Shown here piece by piece: positions 25,986-34,591 of a stretch of 64,000 bases of DNA. The notes beneath the pieces were generated by a model. That model saw nothing but the letters and a program-made list of their open reading frames with translations, ran no database searches and was not told where the DNA came from. A program made the position numbers and the translations under genes. Position 1 is the stretch's first letter, and each line of letters begins with the position of its first letter. Origin of the DNA: Rivibacter sp049446155 (lineage in GTDB: Bacteria > Pseudomonadota > Gammaproteobacteria > Burkholderiales > Burkholderiaceae_C); NCBI RefSeq assembly GCF_049446155.1, contig NZ_JBMSEE010000004.1, positions 416,777-480,776 on the forward strand, written 5' to 3'.

Positions 25986-28247
25986 TCAGCCAGCCGCCAA
26001 TTCCTTGTTCCATTGGCGTGGGTCGTAGAAACGCAATGCCTTCATGCCACTTTTCTGGTTTGCACGCAGCGCCAACTCCCTCTCCTCTGGCGTGGCGTAG
26101 TGCCGATCCCACTCCATGAGCTTGGGGATCATCATTCGCTGCCAAAGCGGCGGAATCATCGTCAGCAGTATCGTGGTAAGGTAGCCAGCGGCCATCGTCG
26201 GGGCCTCCGGCAAGGGCATCAAGTTCTGGTAAGGCACCTCGCCTTGGGCATGGTGGTGCGAATGCCGGCTGAGATTGAACATGGCCCAGGAACTCATTCT
26301 GGCATTGGTATTCCATGAATGCCGTAGTTGTACAGCTTGATCAGGCGCGCGCACCATGCCGTAGTGCTCCATGTAGTTCACGATTTCCAGCAGGGATTTT
26401 CCCCACAGCGCGCTGCCGGTAAATCCAAGCACGCCGATCCATCCCGCCATCCAATAGGCGATGGCCACCAGCACCGCACTCATGAGCAATCCGCGGATAT
26501 AGGCGTTGCGCAAGGAGATCACCGGAAGATGCTTGCGCTTGAGGCGTTCGGCTTCGATGCGCCAGGCGCTGGCGTTGCCGCGAATGGTGGAGATCACGAT
26601 GTGCTGATACACATTGCGTCCTCGCGGGGCCGTGGCCGGATCATGCTCGGTCGACACATAGCGGTGATGCCCGTAGACATGCTCGATGGCGAATCCCACG
26701 TCGAAGCTGAAAGACAGCAGCCAACGGCCAATGAACATCGAGACCGGCTCCCAAGTGCGATGCGTCAATTCGTGCGCCGTGATCGTTCCCAGCACACCAA
26801 TCACGAAGCCAGTCAATATGCCTCCAGTGAGGTGGTGCCAAAAGCCCGTCGCCTCCCGGGCGGCCAGTACGTCATAGTGGGTGAGATGGGCTACCCATGC
26901 GCCGAATCCCAACGGATCACCGGAAGAAAGCGTCCAGATGTAGGCAAATACGTTCAGCGCCACCAGGGGCAGGATGAACCACAGTTGCACCGTCAGAATC
27001 CACGGTGATTTGTATTTTGGCGTTCGGGTATCGTTGCCCAATAGCGCATCACCGCCAACGTAGAAGGCGAGAAAGCCGAGCAGACCCAAACTGGTGTAGG
27101 CGCCGCCCGCCAGAATGGAGACCAAAGCACCGATCCCCGCCCCATGCAAAAGGAAGAACTTCAGATAGTCCAAGATATTGGCTGGCACACGCTCAACGGT
27201 AGGCAAGCCGACAGCGCCGTAGAAGCCGGTGTGGAGCTTGGGCGCCTGATCGACGAAGCGGTCCGCGTGCAAATTCGTTTCTGCAATGCCGCGCTGGCGT
27301 AGGACAGCAATGGCCGAGTCGATCATGGCCGGCGGGCCGCACAGATAGGCCGACGTGGCACCCCCAAGCAGTTCTGGAATGTGCTCCGTCACCAAGCCAG
27401 TGCGCCCGTCCCAAGGCGACGAAGGGTCAGCCGCGGACAGCACCGGCACGAACCGGAAGTTCGGCCAAGCTTTTTCGTAGGCTGCCATCTCGTCGAGCGC
27501 GTACAGATCCTTCTGGCTCCGAGCGCCAAACAGTACCGTCACCGGCCGCGTGTCGCCCGAGCGCTTCATGTCTTGAAGCATCGCGAGGATGGGTGCCAAG
27601 CCGCTGCCACCGGCCACCATGAGGACTGGCTCCCGGCCCGGGCGCATGTAGAAGTGACCGCCGGGACCGCGCACGGTGACCGACTCGCCCACATGCGCCT
27701 GGTCCACGAGATGCCCGGACACCCGCCCCCCCGGCACACGGCGCACCGTGAAACTCACTTGGCGATCATTGCCAGGTGCGGCCGAGAATGAATAGCTGCG
27801 AGGAGCATCCCACATCGAAGTCAGCGTGACCTCTGCAAACTGGCCGGCACGATAGCGAATCGGCGTGTCCAGTTGAATGTCGATTCTCGCGATGTCGTGA
27901 GTCAGCATTTGCTTGCCGACGATCACGCCCTTGACCGAAGGGCCATCGATCGCGCCCTCCCGGTCCAGCTCGATTTTCACATCGCTGCGCAGGCGGCTCT
28001 GGCAGGCCAGTATGAACCCGTCGGAGATTTCCTTCTCCGTCAGCAGGTACGCCGTCTCGGTCAGTTCGTCAACCTTGCCGCTCTTGAGCTTGCACTTGCA
28101 AGTCCCGCAGCCGCCGACGCGACAGATGGAGGGAATGTTGATGTTCTGGCGTTGCGCTGCCTCCAGCAAAGTCTCATCGGGCTCGACGGTGATGGTCTGC
28201 CCGTTTATCTCCGCCTGGTGCAAGCTTCTTCCGTGAAGAAAATTCAT
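25986..28247 (-). CDS. Ferredoxin - ferredoxin reductase - AlkB alkane hydroxylase fusion
   Basis: This 753-residue protein combines an electron chain and a membrane hydroxylase. A plant-type 2Fe-2S domain (residues 1-98) has Cys42, Cys47, Cys50 and Cys82. An FAD domain has PRSYSFS (149-155) and an NAD domain has GGSGLAPILAML. From about residue 355 a membrane domain of several segments carries the di-iron histidine motifs HELTH (492-496), EHVYGHHR (522-529), NYMEHYG and RHSHHHAQGE (661-670). These match AlkB-type hydroxylases, which insert oxygen at the end of an alkane. The fusion needs no separate rubredoxin. A good ribosome site, AGGAGA, precedes the ATG. Substrate length cannot be read from the sequence. 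Confidence 0.92.
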   Translation of the reverse strand: MNFLHGRSLHQAEINGQTITVEPDETLLEAAQRQNINIPSICRVGGCGTCKCKLKSGKVDELTETAYLLTEKEISDGFILACQSRLRSDVKIELDREGAIDGPSVKGVIVGKQMLTHDIARIDIQLDTPIRYRAGQFAEVTLTSMWDAPRSYSFSAAPGNDRQVSFTVRRVPGGRVSGHLVDQAHVGESVTVRGPGGHFYMRPGREPVLMVAGGSGLAPILAMLQDMKRSGDTRPVTVLFGARSQKDLYALDEMAAYEKAWPNFRFVPVLSAADPSSPWDGRTGLVTEHIPELLGGATSAYLCGPPAMIDSAIAVLRQRGIAETNLHADRFVDQAPKLHTGFYGAVGLPTVERVPANILDYLKFFLLHGAGIGALVSILAGGAYTSLGLLGFLAFYVGGDALLGNDTRTPKYKSPWILTVQLWFILPLVALNVFAYIWTLSSGDPLGFGAWVAHLTHYDVLAAREATGFWHHLTGGILTGFVIGVLGTITAHELTHRTWEPVSMFIGRWLLSFSFDVGFAIEHVYGHHRYVSTEHDPATAPRGRNVYQHIVISTIRGNASAWRIEAERLKRKHLPVISLRNAYIRGLLMSAVLVAIAYWMAGWIGVLGFTGSALWGKSLLEIVNYMEHYGMVRAPDQAVQLRHSWNTNARMSSWAMFNLSRHSHHHAQGEVPYQNLMPLPEAPTMAAGYLTTILLTMIPPLWQRMMIPKLMEWDRHYATPEERELALRANQKSGMKALRFYDPRQWNKELAAG

Positions 28248-28467
28248 CGCAATTGTCTCCTAATGAATGTTTTTTGCTTTTTTATTAGACTTCGCCACCA
28301 CCTTCTGTCGCAAGCGCATAAACTGACAAACATGGTGCTTTTCTTGCCAAGCACCTGCCGCTACGTGTAGGATCGTTTTGATAGTCATCAGAGGAAGAAG
28401 GCTGAGGAGCCTGTCGGACTCCTCAGGGCGGCCACCGGCCGGCACAAGAACATGGAGCGAGACAACC
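28248..28467. promoter_or_regulatory. Divergent promoter region between the hydroxylase fusion and araC genes
   Basis: This 220-bp stretch serves two divergent genes. Near the hydroxylase gene it is AT-rich with T-tracts. It contains a perfect 7-bp inverted repeat, GGTGCTT and AAGCACC (28334-28355), and nearer the araC start a perfect 8-bp one, CTGAGGAG and CTCCTCAG (28402-28426). Either could be an AraC-type binding site or an RNA hairpin. I see no certain -35/-10 pair. Confidence 0.6.
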
Positions 28468-29490
28468 GTGAACCCAAAAACTGTTCGAGTCACCTACCTG
28501 CGGCAAATTGCAGATCAAGCGGCTGAACTTGGCGTGGATACCGTGGCGTGGCTGGCCATTTCCGGCCTCAAGCAAGATGACCTTGCCAATGCGTCGGCTG
28601 TAGTTGCCGTCGAAAAATTTGGAGAGCTGATCGCCAGCGCCGTCAATCTGTCAGGCGAGACGGGCTTCGGGGTGTTGGCTGGGCGTCGCTTGCTTACAGC
28701 CACTCATGGCGTTCTCGGCATGGCGGCTGCGGCAAGCCGTAACATCCGTGAAGCCATGCAACTCGTAGCGCGCTTTGTCTGCACCCGAACGGAGGTTATT
28801 GGTATTCAGGCCCGGGAGTTGGATGGAACTCTGGAGGTCCGGTTTAAACCAGCGATCGGTCTGGGTTCTGCAAGCAACACGGTGACGGAAATAGCGATGG
28901 TTGCAGTCAAAAATATCGCCGACGACTTACTTCTGAGTCGCAATGCCTGTGATATGGTTTGCTTTCAATTTCCAGAGCCTTCTCATGCGGCACTGGCACG
29001 CGATGTTTTTGGCTGCACAGTTCTATATGATCGGGAATGGTCCGGTTTATCTTTTGCTCTTGCTGCTGCCGAGGAAGTCACCCCGAAATACGATCCATTG
29101 GTTCTGACAGAGGCCGTGCGTTTCTGCATCGAAGAGTTAAATGAAACAGGAGATAACAGGAGCGCGGGCTCGAAATTGGAGAAAATTGTTCTGGAACGGC
29201 TTCCGCCAATTCCTCATCTCACCGTATGTGCACGGCTGCTGAGCACGACGCCACGGACACTTCATCGGCGCTTGATCGAAGAAGGAACCTCTTACCGTGA
29301 AATAGTGGAATCAATTAGGCATCGCATGGCGTTAAAACTGCTCAGAAAAGGGTCTTCCATCAAAGAAGTGACCTATTTCTTGGGCTATGCGGACATCGCC
29401 AGTTTCAGGCGCGCATTCCGGCGCTGGGAAGGTATGGCGCCGTCGGATTGGACTACAAGAGTGCAAGAGCCGGCGGGTGAGTCCAGGTAA
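28468..29490 (+). CDS. AraC-family regulator of the alkane cluster
   Basis: This 340-residue regulator has an N-terminal ligand-binding domain of the arabinose-binding-like type found in OruR-like proteins. A C-terminal AraC helix-turn-helix pair ends with VTYFLGYADIASFRRAFRRW. I chose the GTG at 28468, preceded by GGAG at a 10-base distance; a longer open frame goes upstream but adds an unlikely N-terminus. It is divergent from the hydroxylase fusion and likely activates the cluster in response to an alkane or product, by analogy with AlkR-type regulators. Its base composition is visibly less GC-rich than its neighbours. Confidence 0.88.
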   Translation: MNPKTVRVTYLRQIADQAAELGVDTVAWLAISGLKQDDLANASAVVAVEKFGELIASAVNLSGETGFGVLAGRRLLTATHGVLGMAAAASRNIREAMQLVARFVCTRTEVIGIQARELDGTLEVRFKPAIGLGSASNTVTEIAMVAVKNIADDLLLSRNACDMVCFQFPEPSHAALARDVFGCTVLYDREWSGLSFALAAAEEVTPKYDPLVLTEAVRFCIEELNETGDNRSAGSKLEKIVLERLPPIPHLTVCARLLSTTPRTLHRRLIEEGTSYREIVESIRHRMALKLLRKGSSIKEVTYFLGYADIASFRRAFRRWEGMAPSDWTTRVQEPAGESR

Positions 29491-29618
29491 TCGAGGGCTC
29501 CTAGAATGCGAATGCGCAGGGGACATTCGTCTGCGTCTCCGGCGTTGGGGATGGCCTGCATAACTCCCTGCGGCCCGTGATGGCGCGGCCTCGGGCGGTC
29601 CACTGCCTTTCCTTTCTT

Positions 29619-29639
29619 GCCAATAGCCGAGCTATTGGC
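29619..29639. repeat. Perfect inverted repeat between convergent genes
   Basis: GCCAATAGC and GCTATTGGC form a perfect 9-bp stem with a 3-base loop. It lies between the ends of the converging araC and coiled-coil genes, so a bidirectional terminator is plausible. No T-run follows on either strand, so I only call it an inverted repeat. Confidence 0.5.
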
Positions 29640-29719
29640 CGCAAAAAGACGCTTTGTGGCCCCTCCCGGTCCGCACTACCACCGACTCGCGAGGATTGTG
29701 CAGGCCATCCTTAGGGAAA

Positions 29720-30427
29720 TTACTTCTTGGCCTCGTCGATGGACTGGCGGATAGACGCATAGGTCTCGGAGAAAAGCCGTTGGGCTTCCCCATAGCTCTT
29801 TTTCGTGGTCTCCCATACCTCGGCCGAGGCTTTTGAGACCCGGGCCTTGGTTTTCTCCACATCTGCATTCAGTGCGGCAATACGCGCTTCAATGGCAGTG
29901 CGCTGATCCGCCGCGAGCTTGGCCGCGTCGGCACGCAATCCAGCGAGCGCTTTCTGCTGCGCATTCAGTTCAGCCTCCAGTACGGCACGCTGCGTAGCGA
30001 TACTGGCCTTGCTTTCTTCAAGGTACTTGTCTCGGGCGGCCTGGAAGGCGGCCCAATCATTGTCGAGTGCCTGACGTGCTTCGGCGACCTGGGCATCGCT
30101 CCAGTTCTTTGCGTTGGCTGCGGCATCTTGAGCCCGGCGGCGATAGGCGTCCCGCTGCTTGCGCAGGTCCGCCAACGCCGCATCAGCCTTGGTGCGCGCC
30201 TCGCCCCGAAGCTTGCTGGCATCTTTTTCCAGGGCAGTGATGTTGGCATCAAGCTGGGCCAGCCGGTCCTGCGACCACGCCAGTGCTTGGTGAACCTTTG
30301 AGGGCTCCTTCTGTGGAGCGGCTGAATCGGCCTGTGCTTCTGCATTCTGTGCCAGGGCGGGAGGAGCCGACAGCAACGCTGTCTGAGCAAGCAGCGCCAA
30401 GGCGATTGTGGAAAAGCGAAGTTTCAT
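29720..30427 (-). CDS. Secreted coiled-coil protein
   Basis: This 235-residue protein has a signal peptide (ALALLAQTALL then PPALAQNA) and is otherwise almost entirely helical, rich in Ala, Lys, Glu and Gln. The heptad pattern suggests a long periplasmic coiled coil. I do not recognise its family. GGAGAAAT lies at a good distance before the ATG. It follows a second coiled-coil gene of similar style and the tetR gene, all in one direction, so the three may be an operon. A role as a periplasmic scaffold for the pump or lipid module is possible but only inferred. Confidence 0.75.
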   Translation of the reverse strand: MKLRFSTIALALLAQTALLSAPPALAQNAEAQADSAAPQKEPSKVHQALAWSQDRLAQLDANITALEKDASKLRGEARTKADAALADLRKQRDAYRRRAQDAAANAKNWSDAQVAEARQALDNDWAAFQAARDKYLEESKASIATQRAVLEAELNAQQKALAGLRADAAKLAADQRTAIEARIAALNADVEKTKARVSKASAEVWETTKKSYGEAQRLFSETYASIRQSIDEAKK

Positions 30428-30475
30428 GGTGATTTCTCCTGGTGAGCCAAAACAAAAGCAACGTGGCGCCTAGGT

Positions 30476-31084
30476 TCAGCGAACCTTGAAAAAGGCATCC
30501 TTGATCTTCTGGACCGTGACGGCGTGAGCGGCCTTGGCATCGGCAAACCCCTGCTTGACGGCACGCCAGGATTCATCGCCAGCATCCTTGACCTCACCGA
30601 TACGCGCCTGGAACTTCTCGGCCTCGATGGAGAGGCGATCGAACGCGGCATCGAGTTCGCCGCGGGCCTTCTCGACGGCATCGGCCGCCTGGTCACCCAA
30701 ATCCTTCAGGGAGTTTTGCCACGCTTGCCGCTGTGCGCGCGCACGGACGATGACGATGTTGCGCACGGTTTTCACCTCGTCGCCGGTCGTGCTGACAAAC
30801 TGCTGGAGGGCGGACTCGACCTCGATCCATTCGGCTTCGAGCTTGTCCTGAATCTCGCTCGCTTCCTGCTTTGCGGTGTCCGCCTGAGCGCGCAGATCAT
30901 CGTAGTACTGCTGCAGCTTCGCGCGGGATGCCGCGAGGCGTGCGCGAGCTGCATCGGCTTGCTTGCGGGCATCCTCCTTGATATCGGCGGCCGATTTCTC
31001 GACCTGGGAGAGAATGGCATCGGTCTCATCGAGACGGTGCTTCGCCCATGCGATGGTCTGGTGTACGTAGGATTGGAGCGTCAT
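30476..31084 (-). CDS. Cytoplasmic coiled-coil protein
   Basis: This 202-residue protein starts with MTLQSYVHQTIAWAKHRLDE and is nearly all helix. There is no signal peptide. Its opening (VHQTIAWAKHRLDETDAIL) resembles the mature start of the next gene's product (VHQALAWSQDRLAQLDANI), so the two look like paralogs with different locations. Ribosome site AAAGGAAA precedes the ATG. An upstream frame extension is ignored. It lies 37 bases after tetR. I do not recognise a characterised family. Confidence 0.78.
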   Translation of the reverse strand: MTLQSYVHQTIAWAKHRLDETDAILSQVEKSAADIKEDARKQADAARARLAASRAKLQQYYDDLRAQADTAKQEASEIQDKLEAEWIEVESALQQFVSTTGDEVKTVRNIVIVRARAQRQAWQNSLKDLGDQAADAVEKARGELDAAFDRLSIEAEKFQARIGEVKDAGDESWRAVKQGFADAKAAHAVTVQKIKDAFFKVR

Positions 31085-31121
31085 GGTGCATTTCCTTTCA
31101 ATGGGAGAGGGGTTGATGGAA

Positions 31122-31823
31122 TCAAGCGGGGCCTGTTTTTCGGTCAGCGCCATCATCAGGCGACCGAACGGAAAGAAAGCCGCTTCGGCAGAGATCGCGG
31201 ACCATGTCCGTGATTTGCCTGATGGCTTCGTTCTGAATGCTTTTCCAGTCCATGCCACGGAGCATTACGCCGCGCAGAAACCTGAAACTGAAAACTGCCG
31301 TCACAATTGCGATGACGCGCAGCCGCAGCGCCTCGTCATCGGAAGACCGGCCGCTAAACTGGCTGGCGGCATGTACCAGACGCTTTTGCAGCGGAGCGAT
31401 CGCGCGTTCATGAATCAGGGCGAAGGCGTCGTCGTTGTCGTAAGCGCAGCGGGCCACGAATGCCGTCCAGGCGTGCGGCTCGGCTTCCTCCAGCATGGTG
31501 TGGAGCAGTTGGATCAGTGTGCGTTCGAAGCGAACGGAAAGCTCGACGTCCGAGGTATCGTCAAGCAAAGTTGCGGCCTCCGCGAAGCGATGGGCCGCAT
31601 ACTTGGCGATCATGTCCGCTGCAGCCAGATAGAGCTCCTTCTTGCTGCCGAAATGGTAGGGAATGGCCGACAGCGTGGTTTTGGCCGCCTGGGCCAGAGC
31701 GCGCGTGGTTGCCCCCTCGTAGCCAACGGCGGCGACAACGTCAACCGTCGCTTCAATCAACTGCGATCGGGTCTTGGCACTGCGCGCCTCGTGGCCGCTG
31801 GTTGATTCGGCATGACTTGACAT
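31122..31823 (-). CDS. TetR-family repressor
   Basis: This 233-residue protein has a TetR helix-turn-helix at about residues 20-65 (ATTRALAQAAKTTLSAIPYH, then FGSKKELYLAA) and a divergent ligand domain resembling CerR-type C-termini. The ATG at 31821-31823 has an excellent GGAGG site. The palindrome GTTCGTATGAAC just upstream recurs before the RND operon at 44268-44279, so I infer that this protein represses itself and the pump operon. The ligand cannot be read from the sequence; an alkane, solvent or lipid is plausible from context. Confidence 0.9.
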   Translation of the reverse strand: MSSHAESTSGHEARSAKTRSQLIEATVDVVAAVGYEGATTRALAQAAKTTLSAIPYHFGSKKELYLAAADMIAKYAAHRFAEAATLLDDTSDVELSVRFERTLIQLLHTMLEEAEPHAWTAFVARCAYDNDDAFALIHERAIAPLQKRLVHAASQFSGRSSDDEALRLRVIAIVTAVFSFRFLRGVMLRGMDWKSIQNEAIRQITDMVRDLCRSGFLSVRSPDDGADRKTGPA

Positions 31824-31846
31824 ACATCCTCCGATTGTTTCGATAA

Positions 31847-31865
31847 GAACATAGTTCATACGAAC
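31847..31865. promoter_or_regulatory. Candidate TetR operator at the tetR promoter
   Basis: The sequence GAACATAGTTCATACGAAC contains two overlapping inverted repeats, GAAC-ATA-GTTC and GTTC-ATAC-GAAC. It starts 24 bases before the tetR ATG. The reverse complement of the second half, GTTCGTATGAAC, matches the palindrome at the RND pump promoter (GTTCGCACGAAC) at 10 of 12 positions. Confidence 0.65.
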
Positions 31866-31897
31866 GAGCTTTTCAATGGCAATGAAACTGCGAAAAA

Positions 31898-34591
31898 TCA
31901 GGAGCCCCGTGATCGGTGGCAACGGTCATAGGGGTCATCAAGCCGATGAGGAACTTCGCCTGGCTGATCCGAAACTCCTTCGATGGCATCGTCGCCTGGA
32001 CCCAGACCCACCGGGCTGGCGGCCTCCTGGAAGCCCTGAACGGGCTCTTCCAGGTCACCAAGCGTCAAGCGCGTGGCCGGTTCTGCTTCGAGACCATGCG
32101 CGCCTTGCTCTTGCGCATCGCCGCTGGGCTCGACTTCGCCCGGATCAACCGGCATACCGCTGAACCCACTTGTCTCCCTGCTGCGAGGGTGCGACCGCGC
32201 ACTGGGGCGAGCGAGCGCCGCCATTCTGTGCCACCAGACATGCAGCAGCGCCGACGAAGTGCCCGGGGGCACGTCACGCCCCAGCGCCGACTCGAACGCC
32301 CAAAGCCGCGCAAGGTAGGCCTGCACATGGCGTGCCTCCAAGCGCTGCGGGTTGATCCGCCCGTAGGCTTCCACGAGCTGGGTGAACAGCGCACGCAGGC
32401 GATAGGTGCGAGGGCGCGGATCATCCTCGGCATGCTCGGTGGCGAGTCGGGCAAGTTCGATCCCGCGATCGACGAGGCGGTAGAACGCCGCTGCGGCGGG
32501 AAGGTTCCCCAGGCGTTCGATCCGCGTGAGCGGCAGCTTCACGTAGGCCGCGAGCAGGCGCCGCAGATCGGCGAGGATGGCCCGTTCCAGCGCCAAGTGG
32601 GGACGGCCCGCGGCGGGCGAAGCGGGCCAGCATGCCCGCAGGTCCTCCACGTAGAGCTGCCGGTCGCCGAAGTAACTGGTGACCTGCCGGGCCACCGCCT
32701 GTTCGAGCGCGTCTGGCTGCGCATCGCCCAGGACGCGCGCCATCGAGCGCAGCGGCTGCCCCATCGACAGCGGGAAACGGGAGAAGCGGTAGCTTGCCTG
32801 CGTTCCAGGCAACAATCGGTAGGCCACCAGCTCTTCCCGCAAGGCAGGGTCTTCCTCGAAGCGTGCCCGCATGCGCTCGAACAGGTCCAGCGGCATGTTC
32901 GGCAAACCCGCCCGGTCGTACAGGGAACGGCCGTCGTAGCCACCGGCGGCGAGAATGCGCCCCACCACGTCGGCGCAATTGAGATCGTTCCTGCTCCAGC
33001 GCAGGCTGGCGTCCCGGAATCCGGTTTCGATGCGGTGCGCCTCGGCCACCATCGCCGCACGACGCCCGGCGGGAATGCCCTGGACCCGCAACCCGAGCGT
33101 CTCACGGCCATAAGCCATGCCGTAGGTGTTGGTGTGGACTTGCGAACGGGACGGGCGATCGATGCCGTACAGGTAATCCGGCAGGCTCACATGCTGCAGG
33201 AAGTTCGGATCGACGGACGGGTCAGCGATGTAGTTCGCGCTGTAGACGATGCCGCTGATGCGGATGGCCAGATGCCCGAACGGGTTTTCGAGCACGACCC
33301 GTTGCGGCGTTTGCGAGGTGGCATAGGACAGCAGCAGTTCGACCTCTGCCGGCGCTTCGGCATCCAGTTTCGCCAGTGCCTGGCCGATGCCCTGGACGGG
33401 CGCGCCGTTCTCGACGCCGAAGTCGGGCAGTGGGCGGGCCGGCCTGAAGCCTTCGTCGAGCGCAAACCGGACGATGCTCGCGATGTCGATGCTCTGCCGG
33501 AACTCCCTCTGCGCACGCAGCATTGCCTCGCGCTGGGCGGGCTCGCACAGAAGGTCCACCGCGAACTTCCCCGCGTCGTCGGCGCTGGCCGCAAACCTGG
33601 CCAGGCCCTGGCGCTGGAACAGGGCGGCGTTCTCGCGCTCGTGGCCGCTGATGACGTCGAGCAGCACGGTCGGCACCCCGAGGGCAAAAGCCTCTGCCGG
33701 CGTCATCCCGCCGGCCTTGGTGACCAGAATGTCGGCGGCGGCCATGCAGGCCGCCATGTCGCTGCGCGGCAGCAAGCCCAGCGGCTTCAATGTCGCGCTC
33801 TCCGGCAGCTTTCCCTGCAGATCGGCGAGCACTTCGTGCTGCCTCGAATTCGTGCCGCACACCGCGATGATCTGCAGGCGCCCCGGGCAGTGGCGCACGA
33901 CGCTGCCGATGACCCCGGGATAGTCGCCCACCCCTTCCTTGCCGCCGGTCAGCAGCAGTGTCGGCACGTCCGCCGACAGCCCAAGGCCCTGGAGCGTGGC
34001 GCGGCGGGCATCTGCGGATCTCTCTGGAATCCGCACCGGCATGCCGCTGGTAACGACCTTGTCGGCCGGAACGCCTGCTGCCAGCCAGCGCGTTTCCAAC
34101 TCCGGGTGGGCAAGAAAGGTACGGTCGATCCGCTTGGAGATGCGCGGGAAATAGCCCTCGAAAAAATCCGTGTGCAGCCAGCCGATTCTCGTGTCGGACA
34201 GCAGCCCTTTCTCCCGCAAGGTTCCCAACACCTGGGCGGCCCCGTAATGGGTGGCGAGAACTGCATCCGGCCGCTGTGCGGTCAAGTAGGCCAATACGCT
34301 TTCTTCCGGATAATCGTTGGGCAGCATCGACAGCGAGGGCGCACGGCTGCCGCGCGTCTGCATCGCACGGAACAGGCTCTCGAAGCACTCCGGCAGATGG
34401 TTGGCGACGAACCAGTACAGGCGCTCATCGACCCGTCGCCACACCGGATGCATGAAGGTGCGGATATCCTGCAGCAGCACCGGGGTCGTCGGAGATTGCC
34501 GCTTTATCTCGTCCCGAATGGATTGCGCGGCACTGATGTGGCCGTATCCGATGGAGGAGTAGAAGATGACGACCTTCCCGGTGGTGCTCAT
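31898..34591 (-). CDS. Glycolipid synthase-like glycosyltransferase with papain-like domain (3' end replaced)
   Basis: The N-terminal 380 residues resemble MGDG synthase and UgtP-type diacylglycerol glucosyltransferases: YSSIGYGHISAAQSI (11-25) and KAGGMTPAEAFALGVPTVLL (292-311), a sugar-nucleotide site. The next part has ENPFGHLAIRIS (His440) and NDLNCADVVG (Cys539), the His-then-Cys order of permuted NlpC/P60 or LRAT-like proteins. A further helical part follows. The last 90 residues are not native: from about 32170 the frame reads antisense through an ISL3 transposase remnant, so the original C-terminus is lost. The start ATG lies 158 bases after the neighbouring operon. It probably adds sugars to a membrane lipid; activity after truncation is uncertain. 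Confidence 0.72.
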   Translation of the reverse strand: MSTTGKVVIFYSSIGYGHISAAQSIRDEIKRQSPTTPVLLQDIRTFMHPVWRRVDERLYWFVANHLPECFESLFRAMQTRGSRAPSLSMLPNDYPEESVLAYLTAQRPDAVLATHYGAAQVLGTLREKGLLSDTRIGWLHTDFFEGYFPRISKRIDRTFLAHPELETRWLAAGVPADKVVTSGMPVRIPERSADARRATLQGLGLSADVPTLLLTGGKEGVGDYPGVIGSVVRHCPGRLQIIAVCGTNSRQHEVLADLQGKLPESATLKPLGLLPRSDMAACMAAADILVTKAGGMTPAEAFALGVPTVLLDVISGHERENAALFQRQGLARFAASADDAGKFAVDLLCEPAQREAMLRAQREFRQSIDIASIVRFALDEGFRPARPLPDFGVENGAPVQGIGQALAKLDAEAPAEVELLLSYATSQTPQRVVLENPFGHLAIRISGIVYSANYIADPSVDPNFLQHVSLPDYLYGIDRPSRSQVHTNTYGMAYGRETLGLRVQGIPAGRRAAMVAEAHRIETGFRDASLRWSRNDLNCADVVGRILAAGGYDGRSLYDRAGLPNMPLDLFERMRARFEEDPALREELVAYRLLPGTQASYRFSRFPLSMGQPLRSMARVLGDAQPDALEQAVARQVTSYFGDRQLYVEDLRACWPASPAAGRPHLALERAILADLRRLLAAYVKLPLTRIERLGNLPAAAAFYRLVDRGIELARLATEHAEDDPRPRTYRLRALFTQLVEAYGRINPQRLEARHVQAYLARLWAFESALGRDVPPGTSSALLHVWWHRMAALARPSARSHPRSRETSGFSGMPVDPGEVEPSGDAQEQGAHGLEAEPATRLTLGDLEEPVQGFQEAASPVGLGPGDDAIEGVSDQPGEVPHRLDDPYDRCHRSRGS
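31916..32168 (+). pseudogene. ISL3-family transposase C-terminal remnant
   Basis: The plus-strand frame gives a transposase tail that includes FDGIVAWTQTHRAGGLLEAL, NGLFQVTKRQARG and GLDFARINRHTAEPT. It parallels LEGIVAWAQTRQTNGFLEAI and LDFQAINPHAPQPT of the copy at 13772-14708. It stops within ACCCACTTG, which corresponds to the start of the ISL3 terminal repeat. The remnant is antisense to the 3' end of the glycosyltransferase frame and separates it from tetR. Confidence 0.85.

Noticed and set aside
22371..26318. Several long plus-strand frames opposite the alk genes
   Set aside because: All are antisense to clear enzyme genes and show no family motif.
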